64,000 nucleotides of DNA from the NCBI GenBank assembly GCA_001564065.1, contig LKNA01000008.1, positions 1 to 64,000 on the forward strand, given 5' to 3'. The notes beneath the pieces were generated by a model. The model did not search any database. It worked only from the letters and a program-made list of their open reading frames with translations, and had not been told where the DNA came from. Every line of letters begins with the position of its first letter. The first letter of the stretch is position 1. Both the position numbers and the translations under genes were made by a program. The stretch is from Chitinophagaceae bacterium T5-Br10_B2g13 (GTDB lineage: Bacteria; Bacteroidota; Rhodothermia; Balneolales; Balneolaceae). Shown one piece after another: positions 39,766 to 49,615 of this stretch.

Positions 39766-40649
39766 TGAAAGCAATTCTATTTCCGGGACAAGGTTCACAA
39801 AAAGTTGGGATGGCGAAGAATCATTACGATTCAGACGCCAATTTTAAGAAGAGAATTGATCAGGCGAACGACATTGTGGGTTATGATCTCGCTGAGATTA
39901 TGTTTGAAGGCCCTCAGGAGAAATTGACTCAAACAAAATTTACACAACCGGCTATTTTTACACATTCGGTTGCTCTGTTTGAAAAACTAAACCTAAAACC
40001 GGATATGGTGGCAGGCCACAGTCTGGGTGAGTTTAGTGCATTAGTGGCAGCGGGTGTTTTATCATTCGAAACCGCCTTGGATCTTGTTAGTTTACGCGGA
40101 AAGCTGATGCAGGAAGCCGGTCAACAGCAGCCCGGAACTATGGCCGCAATTATTGGAATGGATGATGATGTGGTAGACCGAATTTGTGAAGAGGCTACTG
40201 AAAATACAGGTAAACCCGTAGTTTCAGCCAATTACAACTCTCCGGGGCAGCTTGTAATTTCCGGTGATGTTGAAGCAGTAAAGAAAGCGGTTGAATTGGC
40301 TAAGGAGCAGGGATGCCGTTTAGCAAAACTTTTACCGGTAAGCGGGGCATTTCACTCTCCTCTGATGGAGCCTGCATACAAAGCTTTTAAAAGAAGAGTT
40401 GTTGAAATTGATTTTTCTTCAGCAAAAATCCCTGTGTATAGTAATGTTACCGCTGAGGGGACAACCGAACCTGATATCATTAAAGAGAATGTGATTTTTC
40501 AATTGACAAATCCGGTTAAATGGACGGATACACTGAAAAATATGCAAGAAGAGGGTGCAACTGATTTTATCGAGATGGGCCCGGGGAAAGTATTACAGGG
40601 ACTAGTGAAGCGAACATTAAATAACGTAAATATTGAAGGTTACGAATAA
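39765..40649 (+). CDS. fabD: Malonyl-CoA:ACP transacylase
   Basis: LFPGQGSQKVGMAK, GHSLGEFSALVAAG. Confidence 0.96.
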   Translation: MKAILFPGQGSQKVGMAKNHYDSDANFKKRIDQANDIVGYDLAEIMFEGPQEKLTQTKFTQPAIFTHSVALFEKLNLKPDMVAGHSLGEFSALVAAGVLSFETALDLVSLRGKLMQEAGQQQPGTMAAIIGMDDDVVDRICEEATENTGKPVVSANYNSPGQLVISGDVEAVKKAVELAKEQGCRLAKLLPVSGAFHSPLMEPAYKAFKRRVVEIDFSSAKIPVYSNVTAEGTTEPDIIKENVIFQLTNPVKWTDTLKNMQEEGATDFIEMGPGKVLQGLVKRTLNNVNIEGYE

Positions 40650-41392
40650 TGGATTTAAAGGGTAAAAATTGTATAGTAACGGGCGGCAGTCGTGGAATTG
40701 GAAAATCAATTGCACTGAATTTAGCAAAATTGGGTGCAAATGTAGCTGTCACCTATTCGAGATCTGCTGATGCTGCCAATGAAGTTGTAAAAGAGATAGA
40801 GAAATCAGGATCAAAGGGATTGGCTCTGCAGGCAGATGCGGCCAGTTTTGATAAAGCAGAAGCTGTTATTTCAAAAGTTGTTGAAGAGTGGGGATCCCTG
40901 GATGTGTTGGTCAATAACGCCGGAATCACCAAGGATAATCTCATATTGCGAATGAATGAAGAGCAGTGGGATGCCGTGATTGATACCAATTTAAAGAGCG
41001 TATTTAATTACAGTAAAGCAGCTGCAAAGCCAATGATGAGAGCCCGCGGAGGATCAATTATTAATATTGGCTCTGTTGTCGGGATATCCGGTAACGCCGG
41101 GCAAAGTAATTACTCAGCATCAAAAGCCGGTCTTATAGGTTTTACGAAATCGTATGCCAAAGAGCTGGCCAGCCGAAATATCAGAGCGAATGTTGTTGCT
41201 CCCGGTTATATTATGACCGAAATGACGGAAAAACTTGACGAAAAAGTTTTAGAATCTATTAAACAAGAGACACCGCTTGGACGCGCAGGCAACCCCGATG
41301 AAGTATCTAATGTTGTTGCTTTTTTAGCGTCAGATCTAAGCTCATACATCACCGGAGAAGTTGTTCGGGTTGATGGCGGTATGGCAATGTAA
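40649..41392 (+). CDS. fabG: 3-oxoacyl-ACP reductase
   Basis: VTGGSRGIGKSIAL, NNAGITKDNLILRM, YSASKAGLIGFTKS. Confidence 0.96.
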   Translation: MDLKGKNCIVTGGSRGIGKSIALNLAKLGANVAVTYSRSADAANEVVKEIEKSGSKGLALQADAASFDKAEAVISKVVEEWGSLDVLVNNAGITKDNLILRMNEEQWDAVIDTNLKSVFNYSKAAAKPMMRARGGSIINIGSVVGISGNAGQSNYSASKAGLIGFTKSYAKELASRNIRANVVAPGYIMTEMTEKLDEKVLESIKQETPLGRAGNPDEVSNVVAFLASDLSSYITGEVVRVDGGMAM

Positions 41393-41517
41393 TTTTTTAT
41401 AAATTAGCATAGTCTTTTAGGACTCATGTATTTTTACACTGATATGTTGTATTTTCTGCATGTCAAAAAAACTTAACAAACACTTATAAACCAATAATTC
41501 AAATCGATAGGACTCAT

Positions 41518-41754
41518 ATGTCACAAGATGTTGAAGCAAAAGTAAAATCCATTATAGTTGATAAACTTGGTGTAGATGAATCAGAAGTTGTAGCAGATGC
41601 TAACTTTACCAATGACCTTGGTGCTGATTCATTAGATACCGTAGAACTGATCATGGAATTCGAAAAAGAATTTGATCTGAGTATTCCTGATGAAGATGCT
41701 GAAAACATCGCCACAGTTGGGGATGCTGTTAAGTACATTCAAGAAAAGTCTTAG
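41518..41754 (+). CDS. acpP: Acyl carrier protein
   Basis: [23 protein letters not shown]. Confidence 0.97.
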   Translation: MSQDVEAKVKSIIVDKLGVDESEVVADANFTNDLGADSLDTVELIMEFEKEFDLSIPDEDAENIATVGDAVKYIQEKS

Positions 41755-41790
41755 TTTTTTAAAAACAACGTATAAACTAACTAACCGCCA

Positions 41791-43035
41791 ATGACTGAAC
41801 GCAGAGTCGTTATATCGGGCATAGGCGCGTTTACACCACTGGGTAAGACCGCTCCGGATTTCTGGAACGGTCTTGTATCCGGTAAAAGTGGTGTACGCCC
41901 AATAACCCACTTCGACACATCCAACTATCCTACAAAGTTTGCCGGTCAAATAGAAAATTACGATTCTAACAATCACTTCGATCGAAAAGAAGCGAGGAGA
42001 TTGGATCCGGTTACTCAATATGGGATGATTGCTGCTGACGAAACCATTAAGGACAGTAAAGTCGATCTTGAAAAAATTGATAAAGATCGAGTAGCTGTTT
42101 TAATCGGTACCGGAATTGGTGGAATGAAGACTTTTTACGATCAATCTATATCTCATGATAAGCATGGTCCAAGGGGGGTATCACCCTTCTTTATTCCAAT
42201 GCTGATCCCGGATATGCCTGCCGGACAGATATCTATTAAGTATGGATTCAGAGGCGCAAATTTCTGTGCCGTATCGGCATGTGCAACCGGATCTCATAAT
42301 ATAGGCTTAGCCTATGATCAGATTAAGTATGGCCATGCTGATATGGCCCTTTGCGGAGGTACTGAATCTCCTGTATGGGAAATTGGAATTGCCGGATTTT
42401 CTTCAATGAAGGCACTTTCTACCCGCAATGATGAACCTGAAAAGGCATCAAGGCCCTTTGATAAAAACAGAGACGGTTTTGTACTTTCAGAAGGTGCATC
42501 TATGATGTTTCTCGAATCTCTGGATTCGGCCCTTGAAAGAGGAGCCAGGATTTATGGAGAAATTGTCGGATACGGTTTTTCTGCAGATGCATACCACATA
42601 ACTGCACCCGATCCTGATGGAAATGGTGTTCATTTGGCGCTAACAAACGCCCTTAAGATGGCCGGTATAAAACCGGATGATATTGATCACATCAATATGC
42701 ACGGTACATCCACGCCACTTGGCGATATTGCCGAAACCAATTCTATAAAGCGAGTATTTGGAGATCACGCTTACAATATTAACCTGAACTCCACAAAGTC
42801 CATGACCGGTCATATGCTTGGGGCTGCAGGAGCTGCTGAGTCACTGGCTACCCTACTGGCTATATATCATGGCACGGTTCCACCAACAATTAACCTGGAA
42901 ACTCCCGATCCGGAGTGCGATCTGAACTACACAGCCAATGAGGCTGAAGTCAGAGACGTTAAGTATGCGATGAATAATGCATTCGGATTTGGCGGACATA
43001 ACACCACACTCGTATTCAAGAAATTTGAAGAGTAA
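41791..43035 (+). CDS. fabF: Beta-ketoacyl-ACP synthase II
   Basis: SACATGSHNIGLAYDQI, INMHGTSTPLGD, NSTKSMTGHMLGAAGA. Confidence 0.97.
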   Translation: MTERRVVISGIGAFTPLGKTAPDFWNGLVSGKSGVRPITHFDTSNYPTKFAGQIENYDSNNHFDRKEARRLDPVTQYGMIAADETIKDSKVDLEKIDKDRVAVLIGTGIGGMKTFYDQSISHDKHGPRGVSPFFIPMLIPDMPAGQISIKYGFRGANFCAVSACATGSHNIGLAYDQIKYGHADMALCGGTESPVWEIGIAGFSSMKALSTRNDEPEKASRPFDKNRDGFVLSEGASMMFLESLDSALERGARIYGEIVGYGFSADAYHITAPDPDGNGVHLALTNALKMAGIKPDDIDHINMHGTSTPLGDIAETNSIKRVFGDHAYNINLNSTKSMTGHMLGAAGAAESLATLLAIYHGTVPPTINLETPDPECDLNYTANEAEVRDVKYAMNNAFGFGGHNTTLVFKKFEE

Positions 43036-43040
43036 ATCCT

Positions 43041-43805
43041 ATGATAGAAAGGCTGAAGGAATGGTTTAGAAGGGGTTCTGCTTCAAATCAGCCTGAGCCT
43101 TTAGCTCGTTTAAATACTCTTGAAAAAAGTTTAGGCTTTTCAATTCCGCCTAAAGACCAACCCATCTTTACACAAGCACTTCGTCATCGCTCAATTGTAG
43201 ACAGTGAGCTTTACGAATCTCACGAAACCTATGAGCGGCTTGAATTTTTAGGCGATGCTGTGCTGGATCTTATCGTTACTGAAATTCTTTTTGAGAAATA
43301 CCCGACCGAAAATGAGGGGTTTCTTACCAAGCTCCGTTCTAAAATTGTAAAAGGGGATACTCTAGCAACGATTGCTGAGAGTCTTGAATTTCATAACGTA
43401 CTGGAGGTAGGAGAGCGTTCTTCAGGACAGGGTATTGAATATTCGAAAAGTATACTGGCTGATGTTTACGAATCAGTAATTGCGGCCATTTATATCTCGA
43501 AAGGCTATTCATTCACATTTAGCTTTGTGCTGAATAACGTAAATCGCTTTCTCGACTTTGATACACTTGAGAACAAAATTGATAACTATAAAAGTGTGCT
43601 GATGGAACATTTTCAATCCGAAAATGCCGCTTTGCCATCGTACAAAGTGATCTCTGAAGAGGGGCCGGGTCACGATAAAACATTCCTGGTAGCTGTCTTT
43701 TTTGATGGAGAAAAACTTGGGGAAGGTTCAGGTAAGAGCAAAAAGAAAGCAGAACAGGTGGCTGCAAAAAACGCAATAGAAAAATTGGGTTTCTCAAAAA
43801 AATAA
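43041..43805 (+). CDS. rnc: Ribonuclease III
   Basis: ETYERLEFLGDAVLDLIVTE; C-terminal dsRBD (GEGSGKSKKKAEQVAAKNAIEKL). Confidence 0.95.
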   Translation: MIERLKEWFRRGSASNQPEPLARLNTLEKSLGFSIPPKDQPIFTQALRHRSIVDSELYESHETYERLEFLGDAVLDLIVTEILFEKYPTENEGFLTKLRSKIVKGDTLATIAESLEFHNVLEVGERSSGQGIEYSKSILADVYESVIAAIYISKGYSFTFSFVLNNVNRFLDFDTLENKIDNYKSVLMEHFQSENAALPSYKVISEEGPGHDKTFLVAVFFDGEKLGEGSGKSKKKAEQVAAKNAIEKLGFSKK

Positions 43806-43890
43806 CTCCAAGCGGTTAGCTTCTGCAGACGGTTTGAATTATCTTTGAAAACAAAAATTGCAGAAGTTTCTGATTTAATTCATAAAAGTA

Positions 43891-45273
43891 ATGATAGCAC
43901 AACTGCTAAAACCCGAATTTGATGAGCTGATCCGCAAAAAAGAGTGGATTACGATCAAAGAGGCTCTCGAAGATGTTCCGGCTGTGGATATAGCTGAACT
44001 TCTGGAGGACCTGGAACCGGAGGTTGCTGTTGTTATTTTTCGGCTTTTAAAAAAGAGTAAAGCGGCTGATGTTTTTACCTACCTGAGTTCCGGTAAAGGG
44101 GTTGAATTATTAGAGGTTTTTAGCCGGCAGCAGCTCAGTGATGTGATGAACAATCTTGAGCCTGATGAACGAGTGGCTTTGATGGAAGAGCTGCCCGGAA
44201 ATTTGACCCAGAGAGTTCTCAACTCAATGGATACCGAAAATATCGCTCAGGTTCGCAGGCTTCTGGGATATCCGCAGGAGAGTGTTGGTCGTTTGATGAC
44301 AACCAACTATGTAAAAATTAAGAAAGACTGGTCCATCGATCGCAGCCTGAGCCATATCAGAAAATATGGACGAAATGCAGAAACTGTTAACGTAATCTAT
44401 GTTGTTAACGAAGAGGAGAAGTTGATTGATGATCTTCGTCTGAACCAGTTAATTATTGCAGATCCCGATCTGAAGATCGAGGATATTATGGACTACTCTT
44501 TTGAAGCATTGAGCGCTTTTGATGATCAGGAGGAAGCAGTTAGAATGCTCAGTAAATACGACCGTGTTGCACTTCCGGTAGTTGATTCAGATGGTGTGCT
44601 GGTGGGAATCGTTACCGTTGATGACGTTCTTGATGTTGCCGAAGAGGAGACCACAGAGGATATGCAGCTGATGGCGGGTATGAGCGCCCTGGACGACTAC
44701 TACTCCCAGACCAATATAACTGAGATGGTGAGAAAACGGGTTGGCTGGCTCATCTTGCTTTTCCTCGGACAGATGTTTACTGTAACGGCTATGGCAGGTT
44801 TTGAAGACACTCTGGCCCAGGCAGCCGTACTGGCACTGTTTATTCCGATGATTATTTCAAGCGGCGGGAACTCCGGTTCACAGGCTGCCACACTTATTAT
44901 ACGTGCAATTTCTACAGACGATATTAAACTGACCGATTGGCTCGGAGTTTTAAAAAGAGAGCTGATGTCAGGGTTTATGCTCGGTACCATACTTGGCATT
45001 ATGGGTACAGTAGTTATTTCTACATGGATGGTGTTTAGAGGTGAGCCAATGTCTTATGCGGTTTTTCTCCAGGCACTTACAGTAGGTTCCAGTCTGATTG
45101 GGGTAGTTCTTTTTGGAAACTTGAGTGGTTCAATGCTTCCATTTATTATGTCAAAGCTGGGTCTTGACCCCGCAGTAACTTCGGCTCCATTTGTTGCCAC
45201 ACTTGTGGATGTTACCGGAATTGTAATTTATTTCAGCATAGCTGTGGCACTGTTAACAGGAGTTGTACTTTAA
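43891..45273 (+). CDS. mgtE: Magnesium transporter MgtE
   Basis: MgtE N domain, CBS pair, C-terminal membrane domain (IISSGGNSGSQAATLIIRAI). Confidence 0.93.
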   Translation: MIAQLLKPEFDELIRKKEWITIKEALEDVPAVDIAELLEDLEPEVAVVIFRLLKKSKAADVFTYLSSGKGVELLEVFSRQQLSDVMNNLEPDERVALMEELPGNLTQRVLNSMDTENIAQVRRLLGYPQESVGRLMTTNYVKIKKDWSIDRSLSHIRKYGRNAETVNVIYVVNEEEKLIDDLRLNQLIIADPDLKIEDIMDYSFEALSAFDDQEEAVRMLSKYDRVALPVVDSDGVLVGIVTVDDVLDVAEEETTEDMQLMAGMSALDDYYSQTNITEMVRKRVGWLILLFLGQMFTVTAMAGFEDTLAQAAVLALFIPMIISSGGNSGSQAATLIIRAISTDDIKLTDWLGVLKRELMSGFMLGTILGIMGTVVISTWMVFRGEPMSYAVFLQALTVGSSLIGVVLFGNLSGSMLPFIMSKLGLDPAVTSAPFVATLVDVTGIVIYFSIAVALLTGVVL

Positions 45274-45285
45274 TCAATAATATTT

Positions 45286-46134
45286 ATGCAAGCCTATTTA
45301 GATCTTGTCAGTCGCGTGCTGGAGCACGGTGTTCGAAAAGAGAACAGAACCGGAACCGATACCCTTTCAAATTTTGCAGAGTTCTATAAAGTAGACCTTG
45401 CTGAAGGATTTCCTCTTCTCACAACAAAAAAGGTCTACTTCAAATCAGTTATAATGGAGCTCTTATGGTACCTGAGGGGGGATGATCACGTGAGATGGCT
45501 GCGAGATGAGAAAGATGTACATATCTGGGATGCATGGGCTGATGATGATGGATATGTAGGGCCGATCTACCCGGTTTTGTGGAGACGATTTCCATTTTTA
45601 AAATCCCCGGACGGAAGTTCATATCCAAAGCAGGGTGAGAGCCGGGATAAAAATTGGTCGTATGATGAATTTGATCAGGTTCAGAGAGCCATCGACATGT
45701 TGAAAACGAATCCAAACAGCAGACGTATCGTCGTTTCTACATGGCACCCCGGTTTGCTTGACGAGATGAGATTGCCACCTTGCCACATCATGTACATTTT
45801 TAATGTCAGTGATGGAAAATTGAACTGTCATTTAACGCAGCGATCCGGTGATATTGCATTGGGTATTCCATTTAACCTGGCTTGCTACTCTGCACTAACG
45901 CTCGCAATAGCTCAGGAAGTGGGGTTGAAACCCGGAACTTTTGCACATACAATTGTGGATGCACATATTTACGAAAATCATATTGAAGGGCTTCAGGAAC
46001 AGCTGAAAAGGGAGCCTAGAAAACTGCCGTCACTTAGTATAGCAGATAAGCCAATTGATAAACTGGAGTTTGAGGACTTTACACTTGAAGGGTACAACCC
46101 TGATCCTCCCATTAAATTTCCGGTGGCTGTATGA
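45286..46134 (+). CDS. thyA: Thymidylate synthase
   Basis: RTGTDTLSNF, LPPCHIMYIFNV, LTQRSGDIALGIPFNLACYS. Confidence 0.96.
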   Translation: MQAYLDLVSRVLEHGVRKENRTGTDTLSNFAEFYKVDLAEGFPLLTTKKVYFKSVIMELLWYLRGDDHVRWLRDEKDVHIWDAWADDDGYVGPIYPVLWRRFPFLKSPDGSSYPKQGESRDKNWSYDEFDQVQRAIDMLKTNPNSRRIVVSTWHPGLLDEMRLPPCHIMYIFNVSDGKLNCHLTQRSGDIALGIPFNLACYSALTLAIAQEVGLKPGTFAHTIVDAHIYENHIEGLQEQLKREPRKLPSLSIADKPIDKLEFEDFTLEGYNPDPPIKFPVAV

Positions 46135-46601
46135 AACTCGTTTTGATCGCTGCTCACGATCCTAATCTTGTAATAGGAAATAACGGTGAACTGCCTTGGC
46201 ATTACAGTGAGGATTTGAAATTTTTCAAAAAGCAAACTATGGGTTACCCCATTGTAATGGGCAGGGTGGTATTTGAGGAATTGAATGAAAAACCACTGCC
46301 CGGAAGGGAGAACATCGTATTAACCAGGTCAAAATCTTACGACCACGTTAAAAGCTTTAAATCGATAGATGAGGCATTGGTTTACCTCAAAGACAGTGAG
46401 AAAGTGTTTATTATAGGCGGCGGCGAAATTTACAAGCAGACAATAGACCGCGCTGATGAGCTTATTATTACAGAAATAAAGAAAAAGTTTGAAGGGGACA
46501 CATTTTTTCCAGAATACAGGGATAAAATTGGTTCAATCTGGGAAGAGTATTGGAGAGAGGAACATAAAGAGTTCGATTTTGTTAAACTTAGAAAAGTTTA
46601 A
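46131..46601 (+). CDS. folA: Dihydrofolate reductase
   Basis: IGNNGELPWHYSEDLKFFKK, VMGRVVFEEL, FIIGGGEIYKQ. Confidence 0.93.
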   Translation: MKLVLIAAHDPNLVIGNNGELPWHYSEDLKFFKKQTMGYPIVMGRVVFEELNEKPLPGRENIVLTRSKSYDHVKSFKSIDEALVYLKDSEKVFIIGGGEIYKQTIDRADELIITEIKKKFEGDTFFPEYRDKIGSIWEEYWREEHKEFDFVKLRKV

Positions 46602-46603
46602 CG

Positions 46604-46635
46604 GAAACTGTGGCTTTTTGAGTCAGTTTCTTTAT
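46604..46635 (+). terminator. Intrinsic terminator after folA
   Basis: GAAACTG-tggctttttgagt-CAGTTTC followed by TTTAT. Confidence 0.5.
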
Positions 46636-46694
46636 AGTTAAAAAAAACTAACTGCAGTAAGATAAAGATATGCATTAGTTTCTATTACTATATA

Positions 46695-47792
46695 ATGGAA
46701 GCAATTACCAGTACATATCACTTTTATCTATTAAATGAGATTTGGCTCTACAGCCTAACGAATCAAATCTATTTAATAACCCTATTAATGGTGTTTTCAC
46801 TAGTGGCATACCTGTTTATTAAAAACAGGAAAAGTGAGTCTTTCACTTTAACCACAAATGAACAGTACCATTTTCTACATGCCGTAACGAAGAATTCTGA
46901 TACAGCCGACTTCATTTTAGATCGAGAGAATGTTCTTAAGTTTGCAAACGATCATTTTTTAGAACTTTTTGGACTCAATGAAGAGTCAATCGACAATCAG
47001 CCGTTATCTGAAATTACTCTTCCTGAAAATTTGAAATCATTTATATCGAATTCAAATTCATTAGATCAAAAAAAATCGGTTGAACTGACTATTAATGATC
47101 ATAAGGTGACATGCCGCAGAGCACCTGTAACCACACATGACGGTCAGTTAATAGGAAGTCTTTTTAAGTTATCAGATCACGTTCTTACCGGTAAAGGGAA
47201 AAAGGAGAAAGGTGATTGGTTACATGAGATCAATACTCCACTTAATGCTATTGTTGGTTACTCAGAGATTTTAAAAAATCAGGAGGATTTGAGTGAAGAG
47301 CAGAGGGAGTATCTCGAAACTATAAATTCTCAATCGTTTGAGCTTAAATCTAAAATTCAAAGTCTTCTGTCGGATCAGGATTCTGGCAATGTAGTCTCCA
47401 ACCGGGAAAAGAGAGAGATTAAGAAAGTAATGATCGTTGATGATGTGCCTATTAATCGTACGGTTTTAAAGATCATGCTTAAAAGGATGGGGTATGATAT
47501 CAGCGAGGCGGTAAATGGGCAGGAGGCGTTGAACATGTTTGATGGTAATCCGGTTGATCTGATTTTAATGGATATCAGTATGCCGGTAATGAACGGACTT
47601 GAGGCTGCCAAGAATTTACGGAAAAAAGGGCATTCACTTGATGAACTGCCAATTGTGGCCGTTACTGCAAGTTCATTTTATAACAGCAGAGAAGCTCTGC
47701 GCAGCAAAGGGTTTAATGCTCTTCTTAGAAAACCCTTTAAAGAGAAAGATCTCACCGAAATTCTAAGTAAAGTCAACGCACATCTAAATTAA
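46695..47792 (+). CDS. Membrane protein with PAS domain, DHp-like H-box and receiver domain; histidine-kinase ATPase domain absent
   Basis: TM (QIYLITLLMVFSLVAYLFI), PAS (ENVLKFANDHFLELFGLNEESIDNQPLSEI), H-box WLHEINTPLNAIVGYSEIL, then REC (KKVMIVDDVPINR...LILMDISMPVMNG...VAVTAS...LRKPF). No N/G1/G2 boxes. Confidence 0.85.
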   Translation: MEAITSTYHFYLLNEIWLYSLTNQIYLITLLMVFSLVAYLFIKNRKSESFTLTTNEQYHFLHAVTKNSDTADFILDRENVLKFANDHFLELFGLNEESIDNQPLSEITLPENLKSFISNSNSLDQKKSVELTINDHKVTCRRAPVTTHDGQLIGSLFKLSDHVLTGKGKKEKGDWLHEINTPLNAIVGYSEILKNQEDLSEEQREYLETINSQSFELKSKIQSLLSDQDSGNVVSNREKREIKKVMIVDDVPINRTVLKIMLKRMGYDISEAVNGQEALNMFDGNPVDLILMDISMPVMNGLEAAKNLRKKGHSLDELPIVAVTASSFYNSREALRSKGFNALLRKPFKEKDLTEILSKVNAHLN

Positions 47793-49035
47793 TCTCTTTT
47801 GGATGCACTACATAAGGCTTAACCACAGGTTGAGTTAAAGCGATAATGTGCTTTGTGTCTGCAGCTTTAGAGAACTCCACAGCTTTCTGGTTATCGTCAA
47901 GTATCCAGATACTCTCATTTTCATATTTATACGCTTCGGAATAACTTTTATCGAAGTCTATATAAAAGCTTGCGGAAAACGTATCGTGTGGAAAACCCGC
48001 CTTTTTTAAATACGCTCTGGTTTTCGATAAAACATCCTTTTTCAGGTTTTTAAGTCCGCTTTTCTGAATAAAGGTTGTTCTGAAAAGTGAACGATTCAAA
48101 AATCTTGATGTGAGATCTGCAAGTATTGGATCTGTGCTGTTAATCCAGGTTTTAAGGCAGATCATTACATCATGATCATCAAGTGAGAGATAATGTCCCA
48201 TCATTTCATTTGTGATAACCTTTTTTGCCGATGGACGCTCTTCAAGAAAGTAACGAAGCGGTACAGATGGGATCTCTATCTGCTCTCCCTCGTCTATGAG
48301 ATAGCTAACACGATGGAAGATTTTCTTTAACAGAGAGTCGGCACCCAAAACCGTTTTATGCAGATAAACTTGCATGTACATTAATCTCCGGGAGAGAATA
48401 TAGTTCTCAATAGCGTAAATCCCTTTCTTTTCGATAACTACATTACCATTGATAACACGCATGGTTTTTAAAATCCGGTTGATTCCAACTGAACCTTCGG
48501 AAACTCCCGTAAAGAAACTATCGCGTTTCAGATAATCGAGCCGGTCTATATCAAGTTGAGAGGATATTAGCTGATGAAGGAATTTCTTTGGATACTGGTC
48601 TGTAAATATTTCAATAGCGGTAGTTAAGGCGCCGTCGAACTCCTGATTTAGTCTCTCCATGATCTTCAGGCTCATCATCTCATGATTAAAATCCTTGATG
48701 AGTGAATGCTCTAGCGTATGGGAGAGAGGTCCGTGGCCTACGTCATGCAATAGAATAGCGATCAATGTACCGTTTATTTCCGGATCACTGATTGTGGTAT
48801 CTTTTTCCTGTAGGTTTTTTAGTACACGCTGGCCTAATTCGAGTGCCCCGATAGCGTGTGAGAACCGAGAGTGCTCTGCAGCGGGAAAGACCAGGTAGCC
48901 AAGGCCGAGCTGACGAATTCTTCTCAATCGCTGTACATATGGATGGTCGATCAGTTTTAAAATAATTCCTTTGGGTACGGAGATAAACCCGTGTATAGGG
49001 TCACTGAATATTTTGTATTGTTTACTTTTATCCAT
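47773..49035 (-). CDS. HD-domain phosphohydrolase (dNTPase/SAMHD1-like)
   Basis: HSRFSHAIGALELG, LLHDVGHGPLSHTLEHS, HQLISSQLDIDRLDYLKRDSFFTG. Confidence 0.9.
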   Translation of the reverse strand: MDKSKQYKIFSDPIHGFISVPKGIILKLIDHPYVQRLRRIRQLGLGYLVFPAAEHSRFSHAIGALELGQRVLKNLQEKDTTISDPEINGTLIAILLHDVGHGPLSHTLEHSLIKDFNHEMMSLKIMERLNQEFDGALTTAIEIFTDQYPKKFLHQLISSQLDIDRLDYLKRDSFFTGVSEGSVGINRILKTMRVINGNVVIEKKGIYAIENYILSRRLMYMQVYLHKTVLGADSLLKKIFHRVSYLIDEGEQIEIPSVPLRYFLEERPSAKKVITNEMMGHYLSLDDHDVMICLKTWINSTDPILADLTSRFLNRSLFRTTFIQKSGLKNLKKDVLSKTRAYLKKAGFPHDTFSASFYIDFDKSYSEAYKYENESIWILDDNQKAVEFSKAADTKHIIALTQPVVKPYVVHPKEINLDVR

Positions 49036-49040
49036 CCGTA

Positions 49041-49475
49041 TTAACCTTTAAACGTATATTTTTCCCGATTTTTAAGTTCAGGCAGCCGGGCGGGTCTGTT
49101 TTTATCAAGATCGAACCAGACTCCTGTTGTTTTTGCAACGGCTTTCAATTCGTGGTCTTCTTTGGAATAGATAGCCTGAAATCCCTGAATACTGCTATTT
49201 CCGAACTCTTCAACCGCTGACCCCACTAGTATAGTATCTTTTAGAAAGATCGGTTTAATATAATCCAGCTCCAGATGAACCAGCACAAAACTGAATCCCG
49301 ATTGCATTGACGATTTAAATTCCGGAATCTCCTCGATAAACTGTACTCTTGCCTCCTCAAAATAGGTGTTGAAGACAGCATTATTAACGTGATTCAGTGC
49401 ATCCAAATCCCTGAAACGGACACGGATTTCGGACCAGTGAAAAAAACTTTCCGGGTTGTATTCTGGTTTAATCAT
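49041..49475 (-). CDS. Acyl-CoA thioesterase (4-hydroxybenzoyl-CoA thioesterase/YbgC-like hotdog)
   Basis: IRVRFRDLDALNHVNNAVFNTYFEEAR. Confidence 0.88.
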   Translation of the reverse strand: MIKPEYNPESFFHWSEIRVRFRDLDALNHVNNAVFNTYFEEARVQFIEEIPEFKSSMQSGFSFVLVHLELDYIKPIFLKDTILVGSAVEEFGNSSIQGFQAIYSKEDHELKAVAKTTGVWFDLDKNRPARLPELKNREKYTFKG

Positions 49476-49615
49476 AAAGATGTAGATGAAATGTTTTGAT
49501 GGGGTAAGTTAATCAGAAATTCGTTGAAACATGAATTGAAATCTGGCCGGGAATAAAAGGCGATATCGTTCAAACCGTTGCTTATATTCAAACAAAAATA
49601 AATCGAAAATAATTA

